From Zelopaecilomyces penicillatus (lineage: Eukaryota > Ascomycota > Sordariomycetes > Hypocreales > Pseudodiploosporaceae), in the NCBI GenBank assembly GCA_005765155.1, contig VCCP01000004.1, positions 2,542,001-2,606,000 on the forward strand: a DNA stretch of 64,000 nt. The letters are read 5' to 3'. The first letter of the stretch is position 1, and each line of letters begins with the position of its first letter. The position numbers and the translations under genes are program-made. Below are positions 13,152-23,718 of the stretch, one piece after another. Below the pieces are notes generated by a model, which had not been told where the DNA came from, ran no database searches, and saw only the letters and a list, made by a program, of their open reading frames with translations.

Positions 13152-16100
13152 ATGGTGTCGTCACGCTCTTCAACTCCCGCATCCCGCGGATCCTCTCCAG
13201 AACTCCTTATGACGCCGCGGTCTAAGATCAAGGCACTGCTTGCAACCGTGGAAAGCAGTGACGACGAAAATACAACTCATAAGAACACCACGAAGAAAAT
13301 ATCACCATCACCATCACCATCACATAGCAACACCACAACAACAAAATCACATAACAATGCCACGGCCTCATCACAACATAACGGGGAAAGCGACTCTGAC
13401 ATCGATGTCCGGCCTAGAGGAAAACTCGCTTCTCGAATGCGAGGCGTGGGTGCGGAACCAACAACACAGATGGAAGTCGACGAAGTTGAAGAGGCACAGA
13501 CTTCAGTCATCCCCAACACAAATGATGGGGTAGAAGCAGGACAGCTCCCCGTTGCTCCCCGACGATTAAAACGCCGGGCACCCAAAGCTACCTCACCAGG
13601 TGTCGACTCAACCTCTCGATCACCAAGTCCAGGCCTCTTTGTCTCACCAATACGTCCTTCGCCTTCAAAAGTCAATACCGAAACCAACAATGACTCGGAA
13701 TCAGACAATGATCTTCCCCCTGTTAAGTCAGATCGATTCAAGGCTCTGGTCGAACGTAAACGACAAGAGCGTCTTGCACGCGAGGCTTCTGAAGACGCAC
13801 GCCGAGCAGAGCGGCAAGAACAGCAAGAGAAACTTGCATCCGAGCTGGCGGAGCTGGACTCTGACGGCAATGATTCCAGTATCACAGACGATGAAGGCGG
13901 GCGGAATCTTACCCAACAGGCGCGCCCCACCAGGAAAGCTGGCAAAAAGGCGATTGAGGAGATGAGTCGAGAAACCCAGCGTATGGCGAGGAACATGCAG
14001 TTAGCTCATGAAGCCAAGACTCGCAAGAAGATCACTACAGCTAGCTTATTTGAGAGATTCAACTTCAAACCACCTGGCGGTGCACATCTGCTACTCGCGC
14101 CCCAGGCAAACAGCTCAAGCCGACAGAGTACACCTTTGACAGATGCTGATATCAAGGATGCAGCAACGCCGCCAAGCTCCCCCCCTGCAATTGCTAAGAA
14201 AAATAACGGCCAGAGCGACGGTGTTGATGTTGAAATGGCTGTTGCATCTGACAATGATCTACCTTCTCTAGAAGATGTGACCAACTCATCACCTTTAAAG
14301 CTTGACAAGGGCAAGGCACCAATTATTTCTGTTGACGACCCTGAGGTGCTGGCCCCGCAAGTCAAACGTCGAGTGCGAGTAATACTCCCTGTGCCTAGCG
14401 TCAATTTGGCTAGGGTTGATTCCGATGACGACTTGGAGGTCACCACGACAACCAAGGACAAGATTAATGCCATGTTTGATAGCATTCCGTGCAAAAGAGC
14501 TCAGGAATCACAGTCTATGCAAGCACTGCGTGCACTTGCGCATGTTAGATCTCCAGGGAAAGAACAACGGCACAAAGATGAGCCGGTCGGCATGACTAGA
14601 GGAGAACTACAGGCATCTCTATACCAGAAAGCTAGACAACAGGCCAAGCTGGAGCGAGATCGAAGGATCGACATGCTCAAGGCTCAAGGAGCTGTCATTG
14701 AGACTGCAGAGGAACGTGAACGCCACAGGCAGGACGTCGAAGACATTCTTGCAAAGGCAAGAGAGGAGGGCCAAAAGATCATGGAAGAGGAGCGCGCTGC
14801 TGCCAAGAAAGAAAGGAAGGAGAATGGTGAGGTGGATCCATTAGCTTGGGATGATAGCGATGACGAAGAGTATGAGGAAGGGGCCGACGATGCGGATGGC
14901 GAGGCATCTGCGGTTGAGCTTTCAGGATCAGAAGAAGAGGAGGACGACGATGAGGAGGGTGATGATGAGACCGAGAGGGTAGCCGGGGCCGCCCTGTTCG
15001 AAACAGAAGCCGAGGATGCAGAGTCTGAGGACGGATTGAACGACCAGAACGAGGCGGAAAGCGATGGTGAAGATGTCGGCACGCCCGTTGTCAATCGGAG
15101 GCGGGCTCGCAAGCAAATGGCCGTCCTCTCCGATGACGAAGCAGATGCTGCTGTTGAAGCTACGCCGAAGCCGAAATCTACCACACAAATGACTCCTGGC
15201 CGTCCCGCCATGGTCTCTCCCGTAGCACCAACTTCTGTTTTGAGATCCGCTAAGAAAAACTTCATTCCTGGGCTCCCAGTTCATGGAGCTGCCGGCCTTG
15301 GTCTCACTCAGATCTTCGCAGGGACCATGGACGACAGTCAAATGAGCGCCACTAATGGGCCAACTCAATCAATGATGCCTGACTTTGACGCCTTTCCCGA
15401 CTCAAACTTCTCAGCAACCATGGACGAGCCAGTGGATGTCATCATGGACACTCAGCGGGATGAGACACAAAGGACGACGCAAGGCGTTCAACTCCATATG
15501 TCACAGACTCAGATGCATGGTCTCGATAGCCTTCTCCGAGACTCTCCTTATACCCAAATGTCAGAGATTGTGGAGCCTTCTCAGGACGGAGGGCTCCAAG
15601 AGCACACTCCGCTGAAGCAAAGATTTGTGGATCCACCTTTCTCTACAATAGAAACGGTGTCAGTTAACCAGCCAGAAGATGATGGTCCCCAAAATTCCCC
15701 ACTAGTCCGCAAGGGAAGGCTTCGACGACGAATGGACATGTCACAAGGGATTGACACTAGCACTGTTCTTGTCAGCCCTGTGAAGCGAGGAGTGGTGGGC
15801 GACGCCGAGGCCTTTACCCTTTTGAAAGATGGCGCTGAGCAAGTCAAGAGGAAAGAAGAGGTAAACGACTTCAATCGAAAGAAGAGCAAGGCCAAGGAAA
15901 TGGTCCAGGAGCAGGCCGAGGAATCTGAAGACGAATATGCCGGTCTTGGTGGTGCTGATGGCGAGGACAGCGATAACGACTCTGACGGATCTATGCAAGA
16001 AATGATTGACGATGCTACCGCCAACAATGCCGACGGACGCAAGCTGGCAGCCTTTTATGCGTAAGTCTTACTGCCATCTCCATTCCGATTACATGCAACT

Positions 16101-17159
16101 AACATGCTTAGTGACCGGGAGCGGGCAAATGATGAGAAGGATATAGAGAAGCTCTACAAGGATATTACAACAGGAATGCTGCGTCGTAAACGTGGAGCCG
16201 ACTATGATCTGTCCGATTCAGACGATGGCGGAGAGGCGCGTCGGAGGATGAAGCGTCGACAGTTTGCAAAGATGCAAAAGGCACTGTTTGGGGATGAGCG
16301 AGTAAAGAAAATGGCCGAGAATCCAGGCAACCAAGCCTTTTTGCGCACGATTGAAGACCGGGGAAGCGATGATGAGATGGACTTTTTGAACATCGCGGAA
16401 GCGCCAAGTGTCCAGGCTGAGGACACACAATCCCAGCCTCAAGAGGAAATCGGCCAGAATCAAGGACAGACAATTCCTGACAGCCAACCAAGACGCCCAC
16501 TTGCTACAGCAGGGGAGAACAGAGCTCCGGCTCACGCCAGGAGGACAAGAGATGGAAAGAAGCCATCTAACATCGGCGAGGTTCGCGAGACACTATCTGA
16601 TCTCCTAGAGGATCAACATGGCTCTGTGATACCCGCCACTGAGATCGGTTCCGACTCGGATGAAGAAGCTCGCCCAGCCACTGGCCGAAGCGACAAAGAG
16701 AACCGATCACCAAATCCTCGTCGCAGACAAACCGCAGTTGTCGACCGCATCAGCCTAAAACGCAACGCATCTTCCACACAAGCCAACACTAGTCGCCTCG
16801 CCTTTGCCTCGAACGGTGCCTCATCAACTTTCAAAGTGCCCGCTTTGCTTCGTCGAGCTACAACCAACTCCTCCCTTGTATCAGGATCAACCGCCAGCAG
16901 CAGCAGCAGCAACCATAACAACAACAGCGCTAGCTCAACCAACCTTTCCTCCACAAGCATGGGAAGCGGTTTCGGCGACGAAGCTAAGATCAAGAAGGGG
17001 GCTGGAAAGAAGAGCGGCGTCAACGGCTTCGCAAGAGATGTTGACAGACGGGCGAGGATGCAGGAGAGCGAGCGGAGGAGGCAAGAAAAGAAGGTTCGCG
17101 GCGCAGAGATGAGAGTCGGCGTTGTCGGAGGCCTATTAGGCAAAGGGTCATTTGAGTGA
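13152..17159 (+). CDS. MRC1: Mediator of replication checkpoint, Mrc1/claspin family
   Basis: Exons 13152-16060 and 16112-17159 (51-base intron) encode 1318 residues. Mrc1 travels with the replication fork, couples helicase and polymerase, and relays the ATR-type (Mec1/Rad3) signal to the effector kinase. Visible features: a basic Ser-rich N-terminus, a charged helical region around residues 200-300 and 490-560, and a strongly acidic block near 560-640. At least 12 SQ/TQ sites fall between about residues 676 and 861, the SQ/TQ cluster expected for ATR substrates. The conserved MRC1 domain spans the intron and includes RRKRGADYDLSDSDD and KMAENPGNQAFLRTIED in exon 2. The C-terminal 250 residues are low-complexity, with a Ser/Asn run. 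The splice joins ...AAFYA to DRERAND in frame, supporting the model. Confidence 0.93.
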
Positions 17160-17914
17160 ACGTGGGATTGAAAGCGTGAATTTATTATGGTTTGGGTGTT
17201 TTTATCCATTTTTGGGTCGGAGCGTTTAAGGAAACTTCAAAGGGATATATGGGCCCAATGTTTAAAAATGGTAGTTTAGCGAAGCAGGATAGGTCTTTAG
17301 CTTTTGTTTTCGGGGGGGATTACTGGATGGATACGCATGGTTCATGGGGCGTTTGAGAAGATATGTTTTTGTATCTCTTTGCATTACAGCAACTTTTGGG
17401 GCTGGATGAATGAAACGGATTTTTTTTAACAAGGTCTGGGGACTGTGGCCAACCATTCAACCATTCGCACAGCTCGCCCACTCGGCTTACACGGCCTCCA
17501 TCACATATAATATCTACAACGTCCACCACGACTTTGTATCAGACAACAAAACGCTTTTCTGGAAGTGTGATTAAGTAGATAGTCCTTGAATATCGACCAT
17601 TTTGAATACCCCCTGTCATTGGAGTGGTCAGGCACAAGCAAGCACACTGCATGCATGTAAGATGTATCTTACGAACCAACACACCAAAAGCACAGCCTTT
17701 CATGATGAGTCATTCGTAAACACGAAAACGCCCAAGGTTGAACTTTGGAAACCTACAGAGTAATATAAAGACGCATGACATTATCTCGAAAACTACGAGA
17801 ATTTCTACGCCAGACCAGTCGCTTTTTTTTTTGGATTACTTTGTTTGACCAACATGCAATATATGCACATTTATCGACGCACTCCACCACAACTACATCC
17901 ACAACAAAAGATCA
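17160..17914. other. MRC1 to ankyrin-gene intergenic region
   Basis: 755 bases between two same-strand genes. They should hold the MRC1 terminator region and the promoter of the ankyrin gene. A T10 tract lies at about 17821-17830, just before a stretch that would serve as leader. No further gene is supported. Confidence 0.6.
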
Positions 17915-19741
17915 ATGTTGCTACACAGCTTGCCCACCGAGATAGTGGAAGGCATAGCCACCCAACTCGAGTCAGAGGCAGACATATCGGCACTGGTTAG
18001 AGCTAATCGACGCCTTTACAACATCTTGAACAACTATCTCTACCAACATAATGTGCAATTTTCTGAAAGCACGGCTTTGTCATGGGCTGCCGAAAATGGG
18101 CGTGTGTCAACAACAAGGCGGCTACTGGAGAATGGGGCCAATCCTTACCCAGAACCTGGTAGGGATGCTCACTTGCACGCGGAGGAACCGCTTCCTCTCT
18201 GGAAAGCTGCGTCCAATGGACACGAGGCCATCGTGAGATTACTATTTGAAAACGGAGCTTCCGATAATTCCACCAGGGTTTCACATATTAGGAAAGGAAC
18301 TATGGTGGCGGCAGCGCGTAACGGACATGACTCGATAGTCGAAATGGTTTTTGAGACATGCACAGACCCCGTGTGGCATGCTTCTTTCAAAGGCTCTCCG
18401 ATAGTCAGGTTTGCTATCGAGGGTGGTGCATCCACGACAAGACTATTTCTGGACAGAGGCGTTGATCTCAACCAGGTTACCATTTACGGACGTATGGCGA
18501 TCTTCTGGGCAGCTGAGAAAGACCATGAAGCGGCTCTTCAGCTTATCTTAGAAAGAAACTTTGATCCACATTGTTTAAATCACAATGTCGGGGAATCGGA
18601 CACTGTCGAGGATCTTCTGAATGACGCAGCCCGTCGCCACTCCGAACATTTTGTGAAACATGTCCTTGACTACGGTGTCAATATTGATACCCCGGATCGT
18701 TATAATGGTGAAACAGCTCTCTTCTATGCGGCAAAACACGATTGCCCAGCTGCAGCCAAGCATCTTCTGGCCAGAGGTGCTTCGGCACATGTTCGCAATT
18801 GGGATAGCCAGACGCCCATTATTATGGCAGTGAGTCGGGGAAGTGTCGGTGTCCTTTTGGTTTTGATCGAACACGGTGTCGATCTGAATAGTATAGGGAT
18901 GGACGGGCATAGCCTTTTATCGCTGGCAATCGATGGAGGCGAGCCTGAGGTGGCTCGCCTCCTGCTGGAACATGGGGCTGACATAGACAAAATCAACGGA
19001 CACGGATTAACAGCTCTATCGTATGCGGCGCGTCGTGAACAATTTGTCGAGATCTTTCTCGAGTACAAGCCCGACCTGACCTTGACTGCGCCTCTTGCAA
19101 AGGCCACGGCTGCTGACTGCGTCAATATATTACCACTACTGCTAGAAGCAGGCGCAGACATCAACCATGTTGACCCAATCGATGGAACACCACTTATGGC
19201 GGGCATTATTCATGGAAAACGGAGAAGTGTGAAGTTTCTTCTGGATCACGGAGCCAGAGCAGACGCCAAGGGAGAAGACGACCGAACCCCCATCTCCGTC
19301 GCCGTGCTCCGTGGCCATGCCGGCATCGTCGACGACCTACTTGCCGCCGGCGTCGTTGATCTTGCGGGGGCGAAGGGCGAAGGGTGTGCGCTACTGTTTG
19401 AAGCGGCGAAGACCGACAAGAGGCTGAGTGTGGAAATCCTTCTCAAAAGAGGCATAGAGGTGGACATCCGAGACGCCGACGGCCGTACACCACTGTCCTG
19501 GGCCGCGCAGCACGGCCACGGAGGCGTGTTCATGATGCTTCTCAAGCACGGTGCTGATATAGATGCTAAGGACCATCAAGGCCTAACGGTCAGATCGTGG
19601 TTGGAACAGTGTCCGTCGACACAGCGGAAGAACATGCTGCGTCTCCTTGGGGACTTTCAACGCCAGCGGGGTATTGGGGCAATGGGGAGCGATGCTCATC
19701 GTTCTGATGAATCTGAGATACCTGTTTCCCCTTCGTCTTGA
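17915..19741 (+). CDS. F-box-like/ankyrin-repeat protein, intronless
   Basis: A single open exon encodes 608 residues. Residues 1-45 look like a fungal F-box (LPTEIVEGIATQLES followed by the hydrophobic RANRRLYNILN segment). The remainder is an ankyrin array of about fourteen units from residue 50 to 580, with recurring signatures such as TALSWAAENGR, TALFYAAKH and TPLSWAAQHGHGG. The last 30 residues are polar. F-box/ankyrin proteins are abundant and fast-evolving in filamentous ascomycetes. The usual inference is a Skp1-Cullin-F-box adaptor whose ankyrin surface selects the target, but the target cannot be read from sequence. The gene lacks introns while most of its neighbours have them, and the family is often expanded by duplication. 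Confidence 0.85.
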   Translation: MLLHSLPTEIVEGIATQLESEADISALVRANRRLYNILNNYLYQHNVQFSESTALSWAAENGRVSTTRRLLENGANPYPEPGRDAHLHAEEPLPLWKAASNGHEAIVRLLFENGASDNSTRVSHIRKGTMVAAARNGHDSIVEMVFETCTDPVWHASFKGSPIVRFAIEGGASTTRLFLDRGVDLNQVTIYGRMAIFWAAEKDHEAALQLILERNFDPHCLNHNVGESDTVEDLLNDAARRHSEHFVKHVLDYGVNIDTPDRYNGETALFYAAKHDCPAAAKHLLARGASAHVRNWDSQTPIIMAVSRGSVGVLLVLIEHGVDLNSIGMDGHSLLSLAIDGGEPEVARLLLEHGADIDKINGHGLTALSYAARREQFVEIFLEYKPDLTLTAPLAKATAADCVNILPLLLEAGADINHVDPIDGTPLMAGIIHGKRRSVKFLLDHGARADAKGEDDRTPISVAVLRGHAGIVDDLLAAGVVDLAGAKGEGCALLFEAAKTDKRLSVEILLKRGIEVDIRDADGRTPLSWAAQHGHGGVFMMLLKHGADIDAKDHQGLTVRSWLEQCPSTQRKNMLRLLGDFQRQRGIGAMGSDAHRSDESEIPVSPSS

Positions 19742-20398
19742 GCAAGCGCTTTTGTATTTTTTAATGATTATTTGTTTGTTTTGTGGCTAGATGAGAAGGA
19801 GTGAGTGTATCTGGTCGAATCTTTCCGGGAGGATGTAGTATCATTAAGCATGATCGCGGCCCAGGTATATAATTACTAATTACATTTCTACTATGACGAG
19901 TTTTGAATTATCGTGTTCCTAGTTAATGCCTTTCTGAGATGGTGAAGCTCTTGACTTTGGCCTACTATCTACTTGTGTTTTTTCTCTTCAGATAATGCCC
20001 AACAATCGTCCAGAATTCACCACCAGTATGTAAATAACAGGAATGGCACATCTGCCAGCTTAGACATCGCATTTGAAGGACTCTTTGTTTTAGCTGATTT
20101 ACAATGCCTTAATAACAACGGTGCATAGTAGACTAGCTTGGAAGTTGTCCTTGGATAGCGTTTATGAGTATTTCTCTGTTGTTTGCTTTACAGGGTAGCG
20201 AACTCCCCAAAAGAATCGACGCCACGAACAAGGTTCGTAATAAATCTGGACCCAAGAGTAACCTTTCTTTTCTCTATCATAACCGTCTAAAGACTTCGCC
20301 ATGTAGTATATCTAGCTAAATACAAGTTTTCTATTGGTGTAATACAGGTCCCTCCCCCAGCTGTTCACATCTTTTTTTTCTTCTTTCATTTCATCTTT
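19742..20398. other. Convergent 3' region, ankyrin gene and MCP2
   Basis: 657 bases between the 3' ends of two converging genes. AT-rich with several T-rich runs (for example near 19755-19780 and 20370-20400). It should contain both polyadenylation regions. No gene seen. Confidence 0.6.
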
Positions 20399-22322
20399 TC
20401 ATTGCTTCAGCGGCCCGCCGCCAAACTGCAAGCCTTGAAAGCCGAGCACCCTCTTAATCGTCAGCCAGAACTCAAACACTTCGAGCTTGAACTCAACCCT
20501 CACGTAGCTGACCCAGGCGGTGAGCACCCTCACGGCATTGGGTGGCCAGAACAACGAGCCGGCCTTGCCAATCTCTTCGAGCTGCTCGTAGAAAACGGTG
20601 CGCGTGCAGTATCGGGCTAGGATCATGAAGCTTCGGATGGGGCCCTGGCGCGTCTGGAGGTTCTCGTCCAGGCTGCGTGTGAGGTCGTTGGTCTTGAGGA
20701 TGAGGAGGATGATGCGGGGCACGCGGCTGAGCATCTGGACGAGGTCGACGATGAGACCCTCTTGTAAGGCGCCTGTCATGGTTTGCTCCTCGTCGGTAGT
20801 GCGGGTCTTGAGAATAGAGCCTTCGCTGCTGACAACGCTGAAGTCGCGGCCGGTAATGGCAGAAGCGAACAAGGGGAAGTCTTGGTCGTTGATGCCGGCC
20901 ACTTCGTGAGCGTACTTCTTCATGCGGTCCATGTCTCCGTCTATCACTGCCAACCACATTTTGGCGTATGATCGCCGCAGAGGCAAGGGAATATCGCGGT
21001 AGAGTCCGTGGTCGTACAAAATCACATCGAAATTAGGTCCACGTCCTAATCCGCGACGGGTGTTGTTCTTGCGAATAGCAAGATTGCCACCGTGGGGATC
21101 ACAATGCAGAGGCGCACCGTCACCAAAAATCATCTCGTTGAATACACGCGCAAGCGTGGCCGACACCTCGTCTCTGTCGATGCCGTTCTTATCCATATAT
21201 TCCAGGTCGTCCAGTCGGCTACCAGGCTCACACGCCATTACCAGGATCCGCTGCTTTGCCCACACAACTTCTGGGATGATCAGAGGAAGCGCAGGGATCG
21301 TGGCGAAATGTTCCTTCATTCGTCGAGCATTTTCCGCTTCTTCCTGGAAATCAAGCTCCTTCGGCAGCGAGACTTCCATTTCTGAGGATAGCCACTCCAG
21401 GTCGTATTCGGGGAAGAATCGCTTCATGGTTGCAAACGTGTACTTGGTCAAGGCGAGGTCGAGTGGAGCCCAGGCCTGCAATTCGGGGTGTTGTACTTTG
21501 ACGGCTACTTTTCGTCCAGTGTCCTTGATCGTCGCGAGGTGAACTTGGGCAAGCGAAGCTGCGCCGATTGGCTCGTCAGAAAACTCTGAGAAATAGTCCC
21601 AGAGATCCTCGTTGGTGTCTTTCCGAAACATGTCCTGAATTGATTCAAAGGATGACACCGGGCACTTATCTTGCAAGGGGATAAACGTCGTCGTCCATTC
21701 AGGGGGTAATAGATAGTTCATTGCACTCTGTGACATGGGTTAACCTCATGACCTCGAGCATGTGGTCTTCTTTGCGTGACATACCAAATGCTGCCCTAAT
21801 TTGATAAATATGCCACCGTTCTTTTCCAAGACCTTGAGTGTCCGCTTGGCACATCGCTCGTGGCAAGCTTTGAGTATCACCTCCTGCTCGTCCCCGTCTT
21901 GCATTGCGGCTTTTGCGTTCAACGTTGTTCGATAACTAGACCATCAATTAGTACCATGACCCCCCTATTGTGTCTCTTCGTCGCGGAATGCCTCACTCAT
22001 TGATGCATATCCCCAATGTGGCAATCACTCTTCCCGTTCGCTCTGCGGCCTCATAACTGCCCCGTATCTGGTCGCTGAAAGCAAGCACCGCAGTGCCAGT
22101 GGCGGCCCCTGTCGATGCCAGCAGCAACACTCTCCTGGAACCAGTCTTTCTCCCCGCATTTCCGTGCGACGGTCCCGTCCCAGGCCCCGTTCGTGAGGCA
22201 AATTGCCTGATGTTGGAGTATCGTGACGGTTTACTGCGGGCCAATTGACCCCGGCAAGTCGAGCAGGTCCATGACCGAGTGCCGATGCGGGTCGCAAAGG
22301 CAGAGAGGGAAAATGCGTTCAT
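20399..22322 (-). CDS. MCP2: Mitochondrial ABC1/ADCK atypical kinase, Mcp2/ADCK1 type
   Basis: Exons 22322-21997, 21935-21785 and 21727-20399 give 601 residues. The N-terminus is rich in Arg and Ser and has few acidic residues, as in a mitochondrial presequence. A hydrophobic stretch follows around residues 65-82, probably a membrane anchor. The UbiB-family signatures are present: KLGQ at residues 154-157, the Ala-rich loop AASLAQVH near 215-222, VAVKVQHP, and the catalytic-loop motif HCDPHGGN starting near residue 367. The family regulates lipid and coenzyme Q distribution at mitochondrial membranes; yeast Mcp2 was linked to ERMES and lipid homeostasis. The start at 22322 is the first ATG of the open frame. 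It is divergent from the next gene across 462 bases. Choice of Mcp2 over the sister ADCK2 type rests on the INDYRTTLN and HLSAMNYLLP segments. Confidence 0.9.
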
Positions 22323-22784
22323 CTGGATGCGCCGCCGTGGGCTCTCAACGGCGTGGACGGAAGGTGCTGATAGACAGTGCACACATCATAGAACTAGGCA
22401 AAAAGCTCGCGATTCTGAGGACCTGTGCCGTCCAATCTGACTGTTAGTTTGTTGGGGACGATGGCGTTGAGGGCCCTTCCCGACACCTTGAGTTAGATTT
22501 TCCCTCCAGCGTGCCTGTGATTCGCCGAGGCATCTCCGTGTCGATCGGCTGACTGCGGAACAGGAACCGGGGACCCGCTCTTCTTGCCACCCCTATTATG
22601 TCATCTAGCACGTGACTGCGCGCGTCCCATTGTATCGCGTCGTGAGCGTGTTAAGCCTCACGTCTAATCACTCCCCCCCAAATCCATTTAACTCGTCGTA
22701 GTCGCACGCGGGGCTCCCATTAAACCTGTCTTTCATCCCTATCACCTACGCAACCATCAACAAGTCAGCCGTTTTGTCGAGAAA
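22323..22784. promoter_or_regulatory. Divergent promoter region, MCP2 and hypothetical gene
   Basis: 462 bases separate two start codons facing away from each other, so both promoters must lie here or in the leaders. A CACGTGAC E-box-type motif is present near 22610. No functional element can be proven from sequence. Confidence 0.5.
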
Positions 22785-23498
22785 ATGATGTCTTTCGCCC
22801 CAAGCCCAATCTTCTCCGGCACATGGGATAATCGTCCCTCTGTTCCATCACCACTCACATCCTCACCCATTCGACCTACCTCGCCTCTTTCCCCATTAGA
22901 CAGAAACACGCTCCATCAGCGCCAGATTCAGTCATCACCCATCAAACAGCCCAAGTTTAAATACGCATCGAGGCCCACACGCCCCAACCCGATCGTTCGT
23001 CGACGAGAGGATGCACAAGAGCAAAGGCGGCGAAACTTTCTACAGGGCGTTCGACAAAAGGCCGATGACAAGGCATGGCAAAGAAGAGACATTGAGGGCC
23101 ATGTATGAGTGCAAGCTTATTTTCCCCTACTCTCTGTTCAATGGCTAATGACATTTTAATAGTTTCTCAAAACAAATTGGCTGACTGATATGGCTCACTT
23201 ATCCAGTGATGCACCGTCATTCTCCGAGGCTGACATTGAGGATGCCATGTCATACCAAGAAGACACAGGTCAAGACGATGATGACTACTCAATGATTGAA
23301 GATGAGTTGAGAGAAGCAAAGGAGCTAGAGATGATGGTTGCATCCTACGAAGAAGAAGCATCTGCCTCACAGTCACGGCCGCCGTCTCTGTTTTTATCCG
23401 ATGACGAATACGATGATATCTTTGCGGAATTGATTTCCCAAGAACCAAACCCATCGAATGGCCAGTCGAATTCCTCAGATGATATGGATATGTCCTGA
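22785..23498 (+). CDS. Uncharacterised acidic protein with clustered SP sites
   Basis: Exons 22785-23102 and 23163-23498 (60-base intron) encode 217 residues. I do not recognise the family. Residues 1-55 are rich in Ser and Pro with six SP sites between residues 7 and 52. Two of these (S27-P-I-R and S51-P-I-K) match the full cyclin-dependent kinase consensus. A basic stretch follows (RRREDAQEQRRRNFLQGVRQ, about 72-92), likely helical and possibly nuclear-targeting. The second exon is strongly acidic and ends near a short hydrophobic-acidic motif, SDDEYDDIFAELI. This charge layout suggests a small regulated nuclear protein, which is inference. Two ATGs sit in tandem at 22785 and 22788; either could start translation. 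The gene converges on PEX19 with 220 bases between stops. Confidence 0.8.
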
Positions 23499-23718
23499 GG
23501 CCATAGTGGCTTATTACGGGCATTAGAACACTGTGATTTGGGGATTGTGTGATTTTTTACATTTTGATAACATTTTTGGGGCGTTTTAGGATCTTAGCCT
23601 GGTGTTTTGGAGTTTCGGTCGACAAATCAAGGTATTTTGTCTGACTGTATTGTATCTTGCATTCATCCTCAAGGGGTATTTGCGCGCATGAGTTATCCAT
23701 AGATGTTCAAAAAAGAAT

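Noticed and set aside
13300..13325. CATCAC repeat that reads as polyhistidine in one frame
   Set aside because: In the MRC1 frame it encodes alternating Ser-Pro; the His run is out of frame.
13277..13996. 239-codon minus-strand frame inside MRC1
   Set aside because: Ser/Arg-rich translation produced by the acidic codons of MRC1 on the other strand.
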